Source of the DNA: Burhinus oedicnemus
Taxonomy: Eukaryota > Chordata > Aves > Charadriiformes > Burhinidae
NCBI GenBank assembly: GCA_008921705.1
Contig: VFFE01007190.1
Span: 308,482 to 372,481 of the forward strand
Length of the DNA stretch: 64,000 nt
Reading direction: 5' to 3'
Shown here: piece by piece, positions 38,216-49,740 of the stretch
Numbering within the stretch: the stretch's first letter is position 1
Layout: each line of letters begins with the position of its first letter
Notes under the pieces: generated by a model
Databases searched by the model: none
The model's input: only the letters and a program-made list of their open reading frames with translations
Told to the model about the DNA's origin: nothing
Translations under genes and position numbers: made by a program

Positions 38216-41200
38216 AGCTGAAGCAGGGATAAAACTATGAACAATAAACATATCAGTTTGGCAGTGATTTTGAGCACAGTTCTTGCTGTACTCACTGGGC
38301 CCTAACCTCTTGTGCCATCTTCTGACAGAAGGTTTGAGCAATCTTCTTTTCAGGCCCTATGGAGACTTTCAGTCAGTGAGATACTAAGCATCTCTGTATA
38401 CCCTTTCTTGATCTTGCTTTTACATTCACACATGCAACATTGCACATTTATGTTGCAGACTGAAGCCATAAACTCCACACTTCAAGTAGATCTAGCCAGG
38501 ATTTAACGGTATGTCTGAGAGGAGAATATGCCCCATTATCAATATCCCACTGATCTACCAGTGGTAGTATCAGCCCCTTAATCAGAAATATATATAACAA
38601 GAAGAATTTATATGAATTGCAGGTTAAATATAACCAAGGTAGATTGACTTAGGCATGATATACTAGCAGAAAGTAATAGTAATTAATATTGCAGACAAGG
38701 GATACTTAACAGGCTTTAAGCACTGAATTACTTTGAAAAATTAATGACTTACAGAATATTATGCACTTTAAAAACTTTTGCAAAAAAATGAAGTGTTTAA
38801 TACATCATTAACTGGATGCTCTGAAAACACATATGTTTTATCCAAACACAGGCTTTACACTGTACAAAATGAAACAATGGAAATGAGATTAAGAATGTTT
38901 TTGACTACATGGGATTACCTCTCTTTATAAAATCTCCTTAACCTTGAAAATAGTATAGGAAAGGGCAAAAAAGGAAGCATTAGGAAGATACATGCCTGTG
39001 CTAAAGACATTTAAGGCAACATTAAGGCAACATTTATTGTATCCTAGGGATTGTCAGTGTATTGGCTGCAAATGAGGTTTGCTGGCTAGATGTCATGTGT
39101 GTGACAAAATTCTGGTACGGAAAAGGCAATCCCACCATCTCTGTTCTGTTTGTACTAATCTAAGGCCATATGTTTAACAGTGTACACATTTTATATCCAC
39201 ATCTGCTGCTGCTGCCATCTCCCTTTTGTCCCTATTTCTCACCAAGTCACAAAAAGCATTGCAAACAAGAACAAAGGACATTCTGCTAATGGTGAGTTCA
39301 GGCCAGTAGTAAACTAAGTGTTTTGCTTTGATTCTTCAAATCATTAATTTTGTCTCCAGTGCTGTTACTGCATTCCTGCTAGTTTCTGTGCACTTAAATT
39401 TTCTACAAAGACAGACCCTCTGTCCGAAAATTTCAAATTTAGAAATTTGAATAAGCCTCAGCTTTCCTAAGATCCCCTAGCTTTAATTAGTATTCCATGA
39501 GCCAAATAGATGAGACAGTGCAGTAAAATTGTAGTGTTCCATAATGGAAATGCTTTTCTTTGATCCTAAAGTCTAGTGAACAATGAAACATCTTCTTTTT
39601 ATTTTTCTCTTTTCTTAGAATTTAATGGGAATTGGACTGAAGCAGTGGAAGAACATATTGTCTTGTAGTAAAACTTCACATCTATTAAACAATATTTTAA
39701 ATTAGGAAGTTCTATTGATTAAGAGAACCAATATACCTCAATCTTCATCTAACAATTGAAATCTGTTTTCTGAAATAGTACATCTTCTCAATGTCTACTT
39801 ACAGGGAATGTCATGAGTCTTGAGGAAATGAAGGTTTGTTAAAGGGTTCCTATTAATTCAGTCTGATTACCATTGAATCTTATAATCAGCCTCATATTTT
39901 AGTATGAATAACATGCAATTTCAGAGCCTGTGAAACAGCATTTGGTTTGTACATTTTTATCAACATCAATCCAAGCTGCAAGTTACTTATTAAATAGTAC
40001 AATTTGGTTTAAATGCATCTTATAAAATGTGAATTTCTTATTTCTGTATTCTAGCTAATTTGACTTTCAGACAAACTATCATTTGGAGAATTTGTAAATA
40101 CTGGAAACATGGAGGGACTCTCATCGTGTACTGATCCTGCCATTATAAAATGGTCTGCGAATTAGTAAGAGTGTGCAAGGCTGTTGTTCCTTTCTCCGTA
40201 TCTTCTTACATATCTAACTAGAGTGCTGTAATGTATGTCTTCTGTAGGATAATATGTTAACGCTACTGTACATCTTTAAGAGGCTATTAGACACTGATTT
40301 CCCATAGACTGCAATCAGCACTTTGAAATTGTAGTGTTTGTGACAGAATAAACTCCATTAACTTGTTTTATTAGTACTGTGCGCAGTCAGGAGGAGCAAT
40401 GCTGCAGAACATGATGAAATGACTAACAGTCTTCATCAGTGCACAGCAGAATGTTTTCTCCTTACACAGAATATATAATTATTGCTCACATAAACAGGTA
40501 GGGTTGGGTTTTTTTTCCCTATTTCTCAGGTAATACTGGGAAAAATAAGACTCTTATTCATGCAAGGAAAAAAAATAAATTAAGCTTCCCCCCACACACC
40601 CTCAGTCCAATTTGTTACCATGATGCTGCTGTAATTTTTGTCTATGTTATAGAGAATGATCCATCAAATAAAAAAACAATTCTAATTCAACTGGTTACTA
40701 TAATGACAGAGCAGTTTGAGAAAGCCAAAGGAGCTTGAGAAAGGAAAGATTTACTGACCAGCTGACTCCCAGAGGCCCATTAGTCAAATTTTGACAGCTT
40801 GTACACAAGGTAAGCTGCCGAGAAGAGTAAATGAAAGCAGAATGAATCGAGCAAAAGAAAGTATAGTTTACCTAATATAAGTAAATTTAAGACAGATATC
40901 ACAGAATCACTGTATATTTCAGAAGCAGGTATTCTATACTGCAGATGGCACAGCTGCCAGTACTTATCTGAAGAGAGAGGTATTCTCTTCCAGAATAACT
41001 CTTACAGCATTAACCACTTCAGAAATATAAATGATTTTTTCTCTTCTCCTTTGCCTCCATTTTCTGCTGGCTTTTTGCTTTGCCCATTTAAGATGAAAGC
41101 CAGGTTCTGAGCTGACTAGCTGCATGGGACTCCCAGTATAAACGTCAAGCATATTACATTTTAGCCTAACAAAATATAGGAAACATGAAGCTGAGCAATC

Positions 41201-43646
41201 ACAAAGGAAATGATTGAAAGGAAGAGTCAGTACAGATATAGAATGATGAGAAGCAAGGAAAAAAACATTAAAATCCAATCCAGTCTATTTTTGCTAGAAA
41301 AAAAATGAGTTTATGATTTGCAGATTGAATATAACTAAGGAGAAAGGTATTTTTCATAACAATGATTTATAGATTCACCCTTCTACTGGATAAGAGTTCC
41401 TTTTATGTTATAGCAGTGTCTGTTCTTGTTATTACAGTTAAGGGGCTGTCAGCATTTTCATTATATAAGCCCCTATATTCAGGGCTTGTAATTTGGCCAT
41501 AAAAATTCACAGCATGTCGAAACATGAAATAAGATTTTAGTCTGAGAGTGATTTTTTTAATGTATTCTAAAAAAAAAAAATAAAATCATTAGTCCAACTT
41601 TAAACTAATAGAAAAATAAAAATTCTCATGCTTACTGTCTTCTTATTCAGCTTGTGTGTTGCACATTGTATTCCTTTCAATACCACGTTATGGATTCTGG
41701 CGTTCTACAGCACATACACATCTATCAAGACATACATGTATTCCTGAGCAAAAATAAAAATCTGACAGATGTTAAAAAAAAAAAAAAGGAAACAAAAACA
41801 AAAAAGAAGAAGCACAAGAAACAGAAGCATTGTGCATGCCTAGCTGCTACTTACTCTAATTTTGGGTAGAAGTTTCAGGCTGTGGATCTATAATATGCAA
41901 ATGCATATATTAATGCCAGTATTCTGAAGGTCAGAATGGAGTATAAGTTAAACCCACAAAGGTCAGAAATTAAGTGTTATAGCTGAAACTCTGTCCTGAA
42001 AGGACAAGAGCATCCATTTCACTCGGCACAATAATGTGAAAGTTCACAAGGTAAAAAGCCTTGCTCACCAGGCATAAACTCTGAAAAGCTTTTGAAAATT
42101 ATTCTTTCAGAGCCACACTGCTGGAAGAGGGCTTCTTGCTACAAAACGACATCTTTGTAATACTGGCAACATGGAAAGAAGCTCAACATATTCGATATTA
42201 ATCTATGTTAACATTTAATAATTATACTTCTGACAAAGAGAACATCTAATTTGCGAAGACCAAAATTTTGCAGGTGAACAAACCTGTCTCTTACACCTGA
42301 ACTTCTCTGCCTTTCTTCTCTTTTTTTTTTCCACACCCAATGTCTTCTCTTGCCTTCCTCTGAAAAAATTTTTTAAAATGTTCCTACCTACTTAAATCTT
42401 CCTTCAGCTCTTATGAAGTGCCACTGTTAAACCTCTCACTTGCTTCTCACTGCTATTGCCACAACATGACCCCCTCATTTTTTGCTAATATTTTGAATGG
42501 TCATAGTCCCATGACCAAAATTACCTTGCCATCATCTTCAGCCTACCCGGGTCTTCAAATGTATTCTCTGAAACAGCAGCAGTGTCATCTTCTGTCAGTG
42601 TATTCTAGCTGTTATAAACCATACTGAGCATCTATTTCAAATAACCTATTGCTGACAATTTTTCAAGTAATAGGGACTGTTTAGGGAAGACTGACACAGT
42701 AATAGACACACTCCTACAATGAAAGTAAACTGGTCCAACTGGTGTTGAATGCTTTGGGTGACATATAAGTAACTTATTAGTATGATACACTAGAGGTCTT
42801 TAAAAAGGAAATAATGGTGAATGTAGTTTCTCCACCTAAAAGAGCTAACCCTCTTGAAAGAAATCACAAATCTGTAAGTCTGAGCACATTCCCAGAGGAA
42901 GGACAGATATGAATGGAAATAATTCCTTTTTAAAAGTCTGCATAGGAACAAAAACAGATGAAAAAAAATCAAGCTACTGGTACCTCATGTTAAAAATCAG
43001 CATTGGTTCTTTTGCTGAACTTAATTTAGTATATCCAACTGTGATGCAACGGCAGGTACAGAGACTACCTTACCTGCATTTGTGCACATTATTGAGCATT
43101 GTTTTAATGTGGAGCTTTGAATTCTATACGTCTTCCTTTTCTCTTGTGGTTCCCTGTCTCAAACATGCTCTCAGACCATGCTCAGAGGATTTGCAGGGAT
43201 CGTGTCTCTGATTCTGCTAGTGATCTGCTGCGCTATCCTCTTCTGGACATCAGCCCACTTCCTCCCTATGAATCATTGGTATTGGTCCAGTTGGAAGAAT
43301 TGTTATTCACTCAAGACACTAACATATTATAGAACACTTTGCAGACGAAAACTCCTCTTCATCTCTGAGATCTTGCTGTGTAAATCTGGAAAACATTCAG
43401 TTCACATGCAGTGCCACATCTATCATGACACCTATGTTAGTTCTACCAAACTTTCCACCCAGGCCTTTCTTGAGAAGCTGGAATTTCTTGTGTTTTGCCA
43501 AAGCGAGGCAGTTCTTTCTCAGAGCTGTTTTTCCTGCCTTTGGGCTGCCTCTTCGCAAAACATTTTCTACCCTGGACTTAACAGTCTATAGGGTGACTGT
43601 GAAAGGCTCTTTTCCCAGGTGCACCAGTGCTGACCTGAGATGGCTA
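38216..43646. other. AT-rich noncoding stretch, no gene seen
   Basis: No gene is recognised. Features seen are a short direct duplication AAGGCAACATT (39013-39034 region) and A-rich tracts at about 41569-41585 and 41774-41826. The stretch 43130-43650 is poor in stops in several frames because it is richer in C and T. Confidence 0.45.
41893..41908. promoter_or_regulatory. Octamer embedded in an inverted repeat
   Basis: ATATGC-AAAT-GCATAT has perfect 6-base arms around a 4-base spacer and contains the canonical POU octamer ATGCAAAT (41895-41902). It resembles dimeric OCT sites. A single octamer is common by chance; the surrounding symmetry is what sets this one apart. Confidence 0.4.
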
Positions 43647-43983
43647 GAACCATAGAACTGCAGAATGCTTTAGTTTGGAATGGACATTTGTAGTTTTCTG
43701 GTGCAAACTTTCTTCTCAAGACAGTGCTAATATAACGTCAGCTTGCTCAGGGCCATGTGCAGTTGAGCTTTGAGTATCTGCAAGAACGGAGATTCCTTAG
43801 ACCCTCTGGGCATCCTGTTCCAGTCTCTGACTGACTTCATTGTGAAAAGGTTTCACTTTACATTGAGAAAAACTTAGAAGCAACTTTTGTCTGTTGCGTC
43901 TTGTTGTTTTGTAAGGCACTTCTATGAAGAACATGGCTACTGTGACGTAAGGTCACACTGCATTGCCTCTATGCTCTCCCATT
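43647..43983 (-). mobile_element. Old CR1 LINE, antisense, left part (interrupted)
   Basis: On + it begins near CCATAGAACTGCAGAATGC and GTTTGGAATGGAC, an eroded antisense CR1 3' end. It continues with CAGCTTGCTCAGGGCC and GGCATCCTGTTCCAGTCTCTGAC and stops at GCTCTCCCATT. The same element resumes at 45121, so a younger insertion split it. Divergence from other CR1 copies in the window is high. Confidence 0.85.
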
Positions 43984-44381
43984 GACTCGCCGAGGAGACC
44001 AGCTCCAGTGAGGTAAGTCCGCACCGGGGAAGGGGACTGAGGTAAAAAGGGCCGGCAAGGGGCTCTTTTTTAGGGCTCTCGAAGCCCGCAGAAGCAGCTA
44101 GCTCGTGCCGGCACCGGCAGCTTGGGGGAGGGCTGCTGACGTGGCAGGGGCGGAGCCGGCACCGCCCGCGGCAGTTCTAAACGGGCCCTGCCGGAGCCCG
44201 GCGACCGGTCACTGTGCCCCGAGGAACTCAGTGGGCACTCAGCGAGGTAACTTCAACTGGTGGTAACTGGTCCCCTCCTGGCTCGAGAGGCAAACTCGAC
44301 TCAATCAGTGGCCGTTGCCCTCCCAGGAGAGGCCCTAGCCATGGTGACCGCTCATCCGAAATCCCTTGCGAGAAGGAATGT
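43984..44381 (+). promoter_or_regulatory. GC/CpG-rich leader, probable CR1 promoter/5' UTR
   Basis: About 400 bases are rich in CpG and GCCGGC-type motifs, with a TGACGTGG CRE-like site near 44137. A textbook splice donor AG/GTAAGT lies at 44011-44018, close to the element's 5' end. A GTG-initiated open frame (44214 onward) runs into the gap without a stop. Internal promoters in 5' leaders are known for non-LTR elements. That this copy has one is inference. Confidence 0.4.
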
Positions 44382-44401
44382 NNNNNNNNNNNNNNNNNNN
44401 N
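44382..44401. other. Assembly gap (20 N)
   Basis: Twenty consecutive N. The even number and position inside a repeat suggest a placeholder or a collapsed repeat rather than a measured 20-base gap. Confidence 0.95.
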
Positions 44402-44471
44402 CAGCCTCGTTTAGACATCCGTATTAAGATGAGATGAATCTTGCCTGGCAGAAAAGGATCTGGGGGTCCTG

Positions 44472-45047
44472 GTGGACAGCTGGCTGAACATGAGCCAGCA
44501 GTGTGCCCAGGTAGCCAAGAAGGCCAATGGCATCTTGGCCTGTATCAAGAATAGTGTGGCCAGCAGGAGGAGGGAAGTGATTGTGCCCCTGTACTCAGCG
44601 CTGGTGAGGCCACAGCTTGAGTACTGTGTTCAGTTTTGGGTGCCACAGTCTAGGAGGGACGTTGAGGTGCTGGAGCATGTCCAGAGAAGGGCAACAAAGC
44701 TGGTGAGGGGTCTGGAGAACATGTCTTCTGAGGAGCGGCTGAAGGAATTAGGATTGTTTAGTCTGGAGAAGAGAAGATTGAGGGGAGACCTTATTGCTCT
44801 CTACAACTACCTGAAAGGAGGTTGTAGTGAGATGGGCGCTGGTCTCTTCTCCCAAGTAACTAGCGATAGGACAAGAAGAAATGGGTTCAAGTTGCACCAG
44901 AGGAGGTTTAGGCTGGACATTAGGAAAAAATTTGTCACTGAAAGAGTTATCAAATATTGGAAGAGGCTGCCCAGGGAGGTGGTTGAGTCACCCTCCCTAG
45001 ATGTGTTTAGAAGTTGTGTAGATGTGGTGCTTAGAGACATGGTTTAG
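44472..45047 (+). CDS. Partial CR1 ORF2, intact C-terminal 191 codons
   Basis: An uninterrupted frame covers the C-terminal end of CR1 ORF2, the reverse transcriptase/endonuclease polyprotein. Visible landmarks are [20 protein letters not shown] (about residues 5-24), [59 protein letters not shown] and [16 protein letters not shown]. The end is [18 protein letters not shown] and a stop. The frame is open upstream through [11 protein letters not shown] (from about 44441) and then meets a stop just after the gap. This part therefore lies downstream of the catalytic RT core, which would fall in or beyond the N run. The GTG at 44472 is not a real start. It is the least decayed CR1 reading frame in the window. 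Confidence 0.85.
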   Translation: MDSWLNMSQQCAQVAKKANGILACIKNSVASRRREVIVPLYSALVRPQLEYCVQFWVPQSRRDVEVLEHVQRRATKLVRGLENMSSEERLKELGLFSLEKRRLRGDLIALYNYLKGGCSEMGAGLFSQVTSDRTRRNGFKLHQRRFRLDIRKKFVTERVIKYWKRLPREVVESPSLDVFRSCVDVVLRDMV

Positions 45048-45120
45048 TGGCAGACCTGATACAGTAGGGTCAACGGTTGGACTGGATGATCTTAAAGGTC
45101 TATGATTCTATGATTCTATG

Positions 45121-45305
45121 ATTAGATCCTTGGAGACAGCAATTAGATCCCCACATTTACATTCTTCTTCTTAATGCTGGACAAACCCAGCTTCCTCAGC
45201 TTCACCTGCTGCATCATATGCTTCAGCCCCTTAACCACCCCTGTATTTTAGTGGTCCTCTGTTGGAATCTCTCCAGTTTAAGTTCTTCCTTTTACTGGAA
45301 ATATT
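45121..45305 (-). mobile_element. Old CR1 LINE, antisense, right part (resumes after insertion)
   Basis: This continues the element at 43647-43983: CTTGGAGACAGCAATTAGAT, then GGACAAACCCAGCTTCCTCA and CCTCTGTTGGAATCTCTCC, the antisense of the CR1 ORF2 region just upstream of the left fragment. Rejoining the halves gives the expected CR1 order with no large loss, which supports a clean insertion. Confidence 0.85.
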
Positions 45306-47856
45306 CTTTTATGTGTACTTCCTTGTACAATGTGGTTAGGTGTTTTGGATATCCTGACTCTAATTCCAGGAGTACAGTGCAGAGACCCCTGGGCTACTGG
45401 AAGGCACTGGCCCTGGACCAGCAGAGCTATTTCACTTGAATTGTCTGCCTCACTGCCTGTAATGCAAATCATGCTTCAATCAACAATTTATAGCTACTGC
45501 CTTAAACAATGAAGAGCTTCACATTGTAAAAGAAATAAGGCAACTGCTGCTGACCTCTGTGTGAAACATTTTGAGGCCAAATGTCAGATTACATGTTAGC
45601 TGACAGTACCAATAATGCTTTCAAGAGTACACACAGTGGAATATTCCTGGTGAAATTTATATGAGAAATATATTGAGTTTCATTCAGCTTACAGTAAGTG
45701 TCAGCAAATATAATTTACTCAGTTTCTCTCCCCCACATACAATATTCAGCTGCAAATTTACAGAATTAAAAAATACACTTATAAATAATCCGCCTTTTTA
45801 TCTAGTGTTTTGAGAAGTTCTACAAAAACCCACAACTGCTTGCAGAGAAAACTTTGGCTTAGTTCCCCATGTTAAAATTCAGTAGTCATAGTGAGACTTC
45901 CATGCTATTAAATGGATGACTGAATGTTTTGCTATCACTAGCTGATGCCTTGATGATATGCTGTTTCATTTCCTACGAAGTATACACAAGGACCTCTCAG
46001 CCATAGGTCCTGACTGACCAGAGGTGCCACATGAATGCACAGATGCAGTAACAGAGTTAATAGAGCTGAGTGTGTTTGCAGAGTAATTTCTGGAGCTACA
46101 TGGATGGAGTAGAAGGATCTTGACTGATCTTTTTTTCAGAAGTCTATCTCTCTTAGATGGTAAACCACTGCCTTTTGTAACAGCTGAAACCAGAAGATAG
46201 ATTTCATTGCCATCCTATAGACAGTACTATACTATGACTAGTTCAGTGAAGTTTAGAACTTACTTAAATGTTCAAGCTAGTCACATCACACCTTGATATC
46301 AATTTCCTCTTGTAGAATGGTACTGTATTTCAGTGACCATCATCTGTAACAGAATTAATCTTTCTCCAGCATGAAGGATAAAAATAAATAAAATTTCATA
46401 TCTGATGTTTCCAATGAAATGTTCAGCATTGCCACGTGCAGTGTTACATGGCAGATCAAATTTACATGAAAATAATCCAGGTTTATTTTAAACCCATCAA
46501 ATTCAGGTATTGAACTTCTACAGTATTGAGAAAGTTTCTTAAGTTACCAACCTCAAATAAAATGCCAGTGTTACCAGTTTCAGAAAGATTAGGCTTGATA
46601 GGATCAAGAATGCAAAAAGTACATGATCATTGCATCCAGAATTTTGAGTTACTTCAAAAATGAATAAGTAATTTGTGGAAAATGAAGAAGAAAATGTTGC
46701 AGGGGTACACTGTAGATGAATAGCTCAACAGTTCCAGGTCAATGATAGAACTTATGGGTCTAGTCTCCCATGACCATCCTAACTGTAGCACAATGCAATA
46801 ATTTAATTTGCTAAAAATGACTGAATGAAATCATTGTGAATCTTGTAATATTACCCCATAATAATGGATGAACACAAATATGAAATCACTGTAATGACCT
46901 CCAGAGTATGTTGGTTATGCTATGGTAAATATCTTTTATTTGCAGAGGTATTGATTACACTGCCAGCATAAATTGACTTGCATGAATACATTCTGGGAAA
47001 CAAGAATTTAAATTTCTAGTCTAGATCTTCAGCTGATGAATATGGATAAAAGCTCATTGATTGCATCTAATTCTCATCAGCTAAGGCTTTGACCCTCCAT
47101 ATTCACTGCAGTGAAGATATAATTTCCTATTCCTAAAAAAAAAAAGAAAAAAAAAGAGAGGCACTCTGCCACAGATTCCAACTATTCCTTGTATGTTAAA
47201 TCAAAATCAAGGTCAAATACAACTTGAAATACATTCACACAGTATTGCAGAGACAATCATCCAGGCTAATTTGAAATGATGATTAATTTCAGTTGATTTC
47301 TGATTCCACTGTTTCAGTCCACATCTACACAACAGAAAATGATATTTAGTGTAGTGTGTCTGTGTCCAAGTAATTTACCCAACTATTAATCAAAGACTTG
47401 ATACTTTTTCTCCTTTATCTATTGAATAATATCTTCTTCACTGAGTAATCCAATTATATTCAATGAGGAAGTTAGTAATCTGAACCAAAGATGGAAGGGA
47501 TTGACTCTTATTACTTGAGTAAACTGTTTTGAGTCCTATGTATTACTAATGCAACATAATTGTGAACAAATACAGCTGTTGGTAGTTGTTTGATGATGAC
47601 TCATGCAGCTATGGATAGCAAAGCTCTTTTTACTAAAGCAAATGAAAACCCACCAAGGCTAGTATTAATATCTGTCTGTGTTTCTATATATTTTGGACTA
47701 TAGCTATGATAGAAATCTTTCTGGAGTTGAAATTTCCTGTAAAAAAATTATTCTTATATTCAGCTTAAAAATTTGGTAAGGCTTTTTCTCATATAAGAAA
47801 ATTCAATCCACTATATTGAGGCAGGCCCCTGTGACAATTCTAGCAAATTCTATATT
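45306..47856. other. AT-rich noncoding stretch, no gene seen
   Basis: No gene or repeat family is seen. An A-rich low-complexity tract lies at 47135-47160. Confidence 0.5.
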
Positions 47857-48165
47857 TCACAGAATCACAGAAGCACAGAATGACCAGGGTTGGAAGGGAC
47901 CTCTGGACATCATCTAGCCCAACCCCCCCCAGCCAGAACAGGTTCACCTAGAGCAGGTTGCACAGGATGGCGCCAGGCGGGTTTGGAATGTCTCCAGAGT
48001 CGGAGACTCCACCACCTCTCTGGGCAGCCTGTTCCAGTGCTCTGCCACCCTCAAAGGAAAGAAGTTCCTCCTCAGGTTTAGATGGAACTTCCTACGTTCA
48101 AGTTTGTGCCCATTACCTCTTGTCTTATCACTGGGCACCACTGCAAAAAGACCGGTGCCATCCCA
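47857..48165 (-). mobile_element. CR1 LINE 3' end, antisense
   Basis: On + it begins with antisense octamer-like CACAGAATCACAGAAGCACA and GGGTTGGAAGGGACCTCTGG, ACATCATCTAGCCCAACCCC. It runs through the antisense ORF2 C terminus (GGCAGCCTGTTCCAGTGCTC, CCATTACCTCTTGTCTTATC). On - the frame 47944-48141 reads [20 protein letters not shown] and [14 protein letters not shown], a CR1 variant distinct from the copies at 9.3 and 44.4 kb. It is truncated at its 5' end near 48165. Confidence 0.95.
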
Positions 48166-49189
48166 TTTCTTTAGAGTTCAGAAGAAAACTCTTAAGGAAA
48201 AAACACCTGCCTGTGCGATTTGAATCCCAAGTTTCTTTCCCTGTAAAGAAGCTTCCAGACTTAACCTGCTCCTCTTAAGATTTAATGTGTTTCCTTGAAA
48301 CAGTCATATGGCATTTTTAATACAAGGCAAGGTGCAAATACAAAGTTAGGTACTTTATGTAAAACTAAGGCATAATGAAGATACCTAAATGTAATAAACA
48401 GCCAGCTAATCTGTTGTAGTTACCTGTATTTTCAGATTGGTTATTCGAGTGTTCAATGTTCTCCTACCACTATGTTTAACTTTTTTTCCCCTATTTGAAA
48501 GATACTTTTTCTATCCAAGTACCATATTGTTCACTTTTGTACCTAAGGCCTTCTGGCATCACTTAATTTGTTAGACATACTCAGAGCTTGCCTAACATAG
48601 CAACAGCATCGATCAGCTTCATCCAGGCAGTTATATACAGCCAGGGAACAGTCATCCTTTCAGGTAAATGCTTAGAGATTGTACCACTTGTACAAGGAGT
48701 GAAGACAGGTATTTCAGCCCTTTTTAGCCAGAAAGAGTGCAAAACTACACTGTCCAGCCTAGAATAAAGGACATAGTTGTTTGAAGAGGCTACATTGAAG
48801 TGGTGGTATGTCTTCTCTGCTTCTGCTTCCTCAAGAGACTATGTACTTCATATCAGGAATATGAATTTCATATGGCCAGAGAAGAACAGAAGTGACAGTA
48901 CATGAGATGAAGAAAGGAACATTATTCTTTAGCTTGTTAAAATCAACAATCAACAGGGCTGGGAAAAAAATCCACATTCTGGCTTCCACTCCAAGTACTT
49001 TTTATGACTGCAGTATAGGATAATTAGGTAAACCATACAGAAAGTGCTATCGGTGTGGTCAACAATTTTCTCAGTCTCACTCAATTCAGGCAAAGGTAAA
49101 GTGGTTTCTAGTTAGCACTTTCCAGTCAATAAATCTTATATTTTCTCCCACATGATGCCACAGTTTCAAGGCAGGGGGAAGTAAGTGGC
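48166..49189. other. Noncoding stretch, no gene seen
   Basis: No repeat family or coding segment is recognised. Confidence 0.5.
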
Positions 49190-49740
49190 TCTAGTTTTTC
49201 AGAGCAGAATCATGCTCCTACAGAGAAACCCAGACAGCATCCTGGGACGTATGAAGAGGAGTGCAGCATGAAAGATATGTGAAGTATCCTTCAGTTTTAA
49301 GAGGGTCCAAGGGTCCAAATAAAGAACTTATATTTACTGGGGCACACTGGAAATCAGGAAAAATATGAACCAGTTGAAAAGCACCTGGGGGGGAGGGAGT
49401 GAGGGGCAGCAGGAATGATCTAACAGCTAAAAACACATGATCTGTAGTGAAGGATTGGGATTGTTTGTTTCTGCAAAGAGAATATTGTGGGAGACCTTAT
49501 AACAGTTATCAATTATGAGAATAAGCCAAAAAACAATGAGTTTAAATTGTAGCTAGGGAGATACAGGTTAGACTTTAGGAAAAGTTTGCTGAATTCCAGG
49601 ACAGTTAAGCACTGGAACACGTTTCCTAGGAAGCTGTAGGATCTCCATCATGAAAGACTTTTGAAGAGCAGGTTAGACAAATGTTATAGGTATAGTTGAG
49701 CCCACCTGTGAGGAAAGAAGATGGACAAGATAAGTTAATG
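49190..49740 (+). mobile_element. Very old CR1-like LINE remnant, sense
   Basis: Scattered but ordered matches to CR1 ORF2 C-terminal DNA are visible: GAGTGCAGCATGAAAGATAT near 49258, GGATTGGGATTGTTTGTTTC near 49451 and GAGACCTTATAACAGTTATC near 49490. Further matches are GGGAGATACAGGTTAGACTTTAGG near 49555-49580, GTTAAGCACTGGAACACG near 49603 and GAGCAGGTTAGACAAATG near 49665. The sequence type is closer to the ancient CR1 subfamilies shared with reptiles than to the younger avian copies here. The ORF is destroyed and the 3' octamer tail is not recognisable. Confidence 0.75.

Larger units (their letters stand above)
43984..45120 (+). mobile_element. Young CR1 LINE inserted into an older CR1, with assembly gap
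   Basis: Its 3' part (44440-45120) is a well-preserved CR1: an intact 3' end of ORF2, the 3' UTR GGTTGGACTGGATGATCTTA, and a tail of repeated ATTCTATG octamers. Its 5' part (43984-44381) is GC- and CpG-rich, unlike anything else in the window, and probably represents the CR1 5' leader. A run of 20 N separates the two. The bases ATT occur at both junctions (43981-43983 and 45121-45123), compatible with a tiny target duplication or microhomology. The insertion runs opposite to its host CR1. Identity of the GC-rich part as CR1 leader is inferred from its position. Confidence 0.85.

Noticed and set aside
43178..43591. 137-codon ATG frame (+) with a hydrophobic N-terminal stretch (IVSLILLVICCAILFW)
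   Set aside because: Several frames are open together here because of C/T-rich composition; no domain, no splice or regulatory support, and a length expected by chance in 64 kb.
43941..43957. TGTGAC-GTAAG-GTCACA inverted repeat, nuclear-receptor-like
   Set aside because: It lies inside eroded CR1 sequence and half-site orientation does not fit a standard element.
44807..45040. Minus-strand 77-codon open frame
   Set aside because: Antisense to the intact CR1 ORF2 C terminus.
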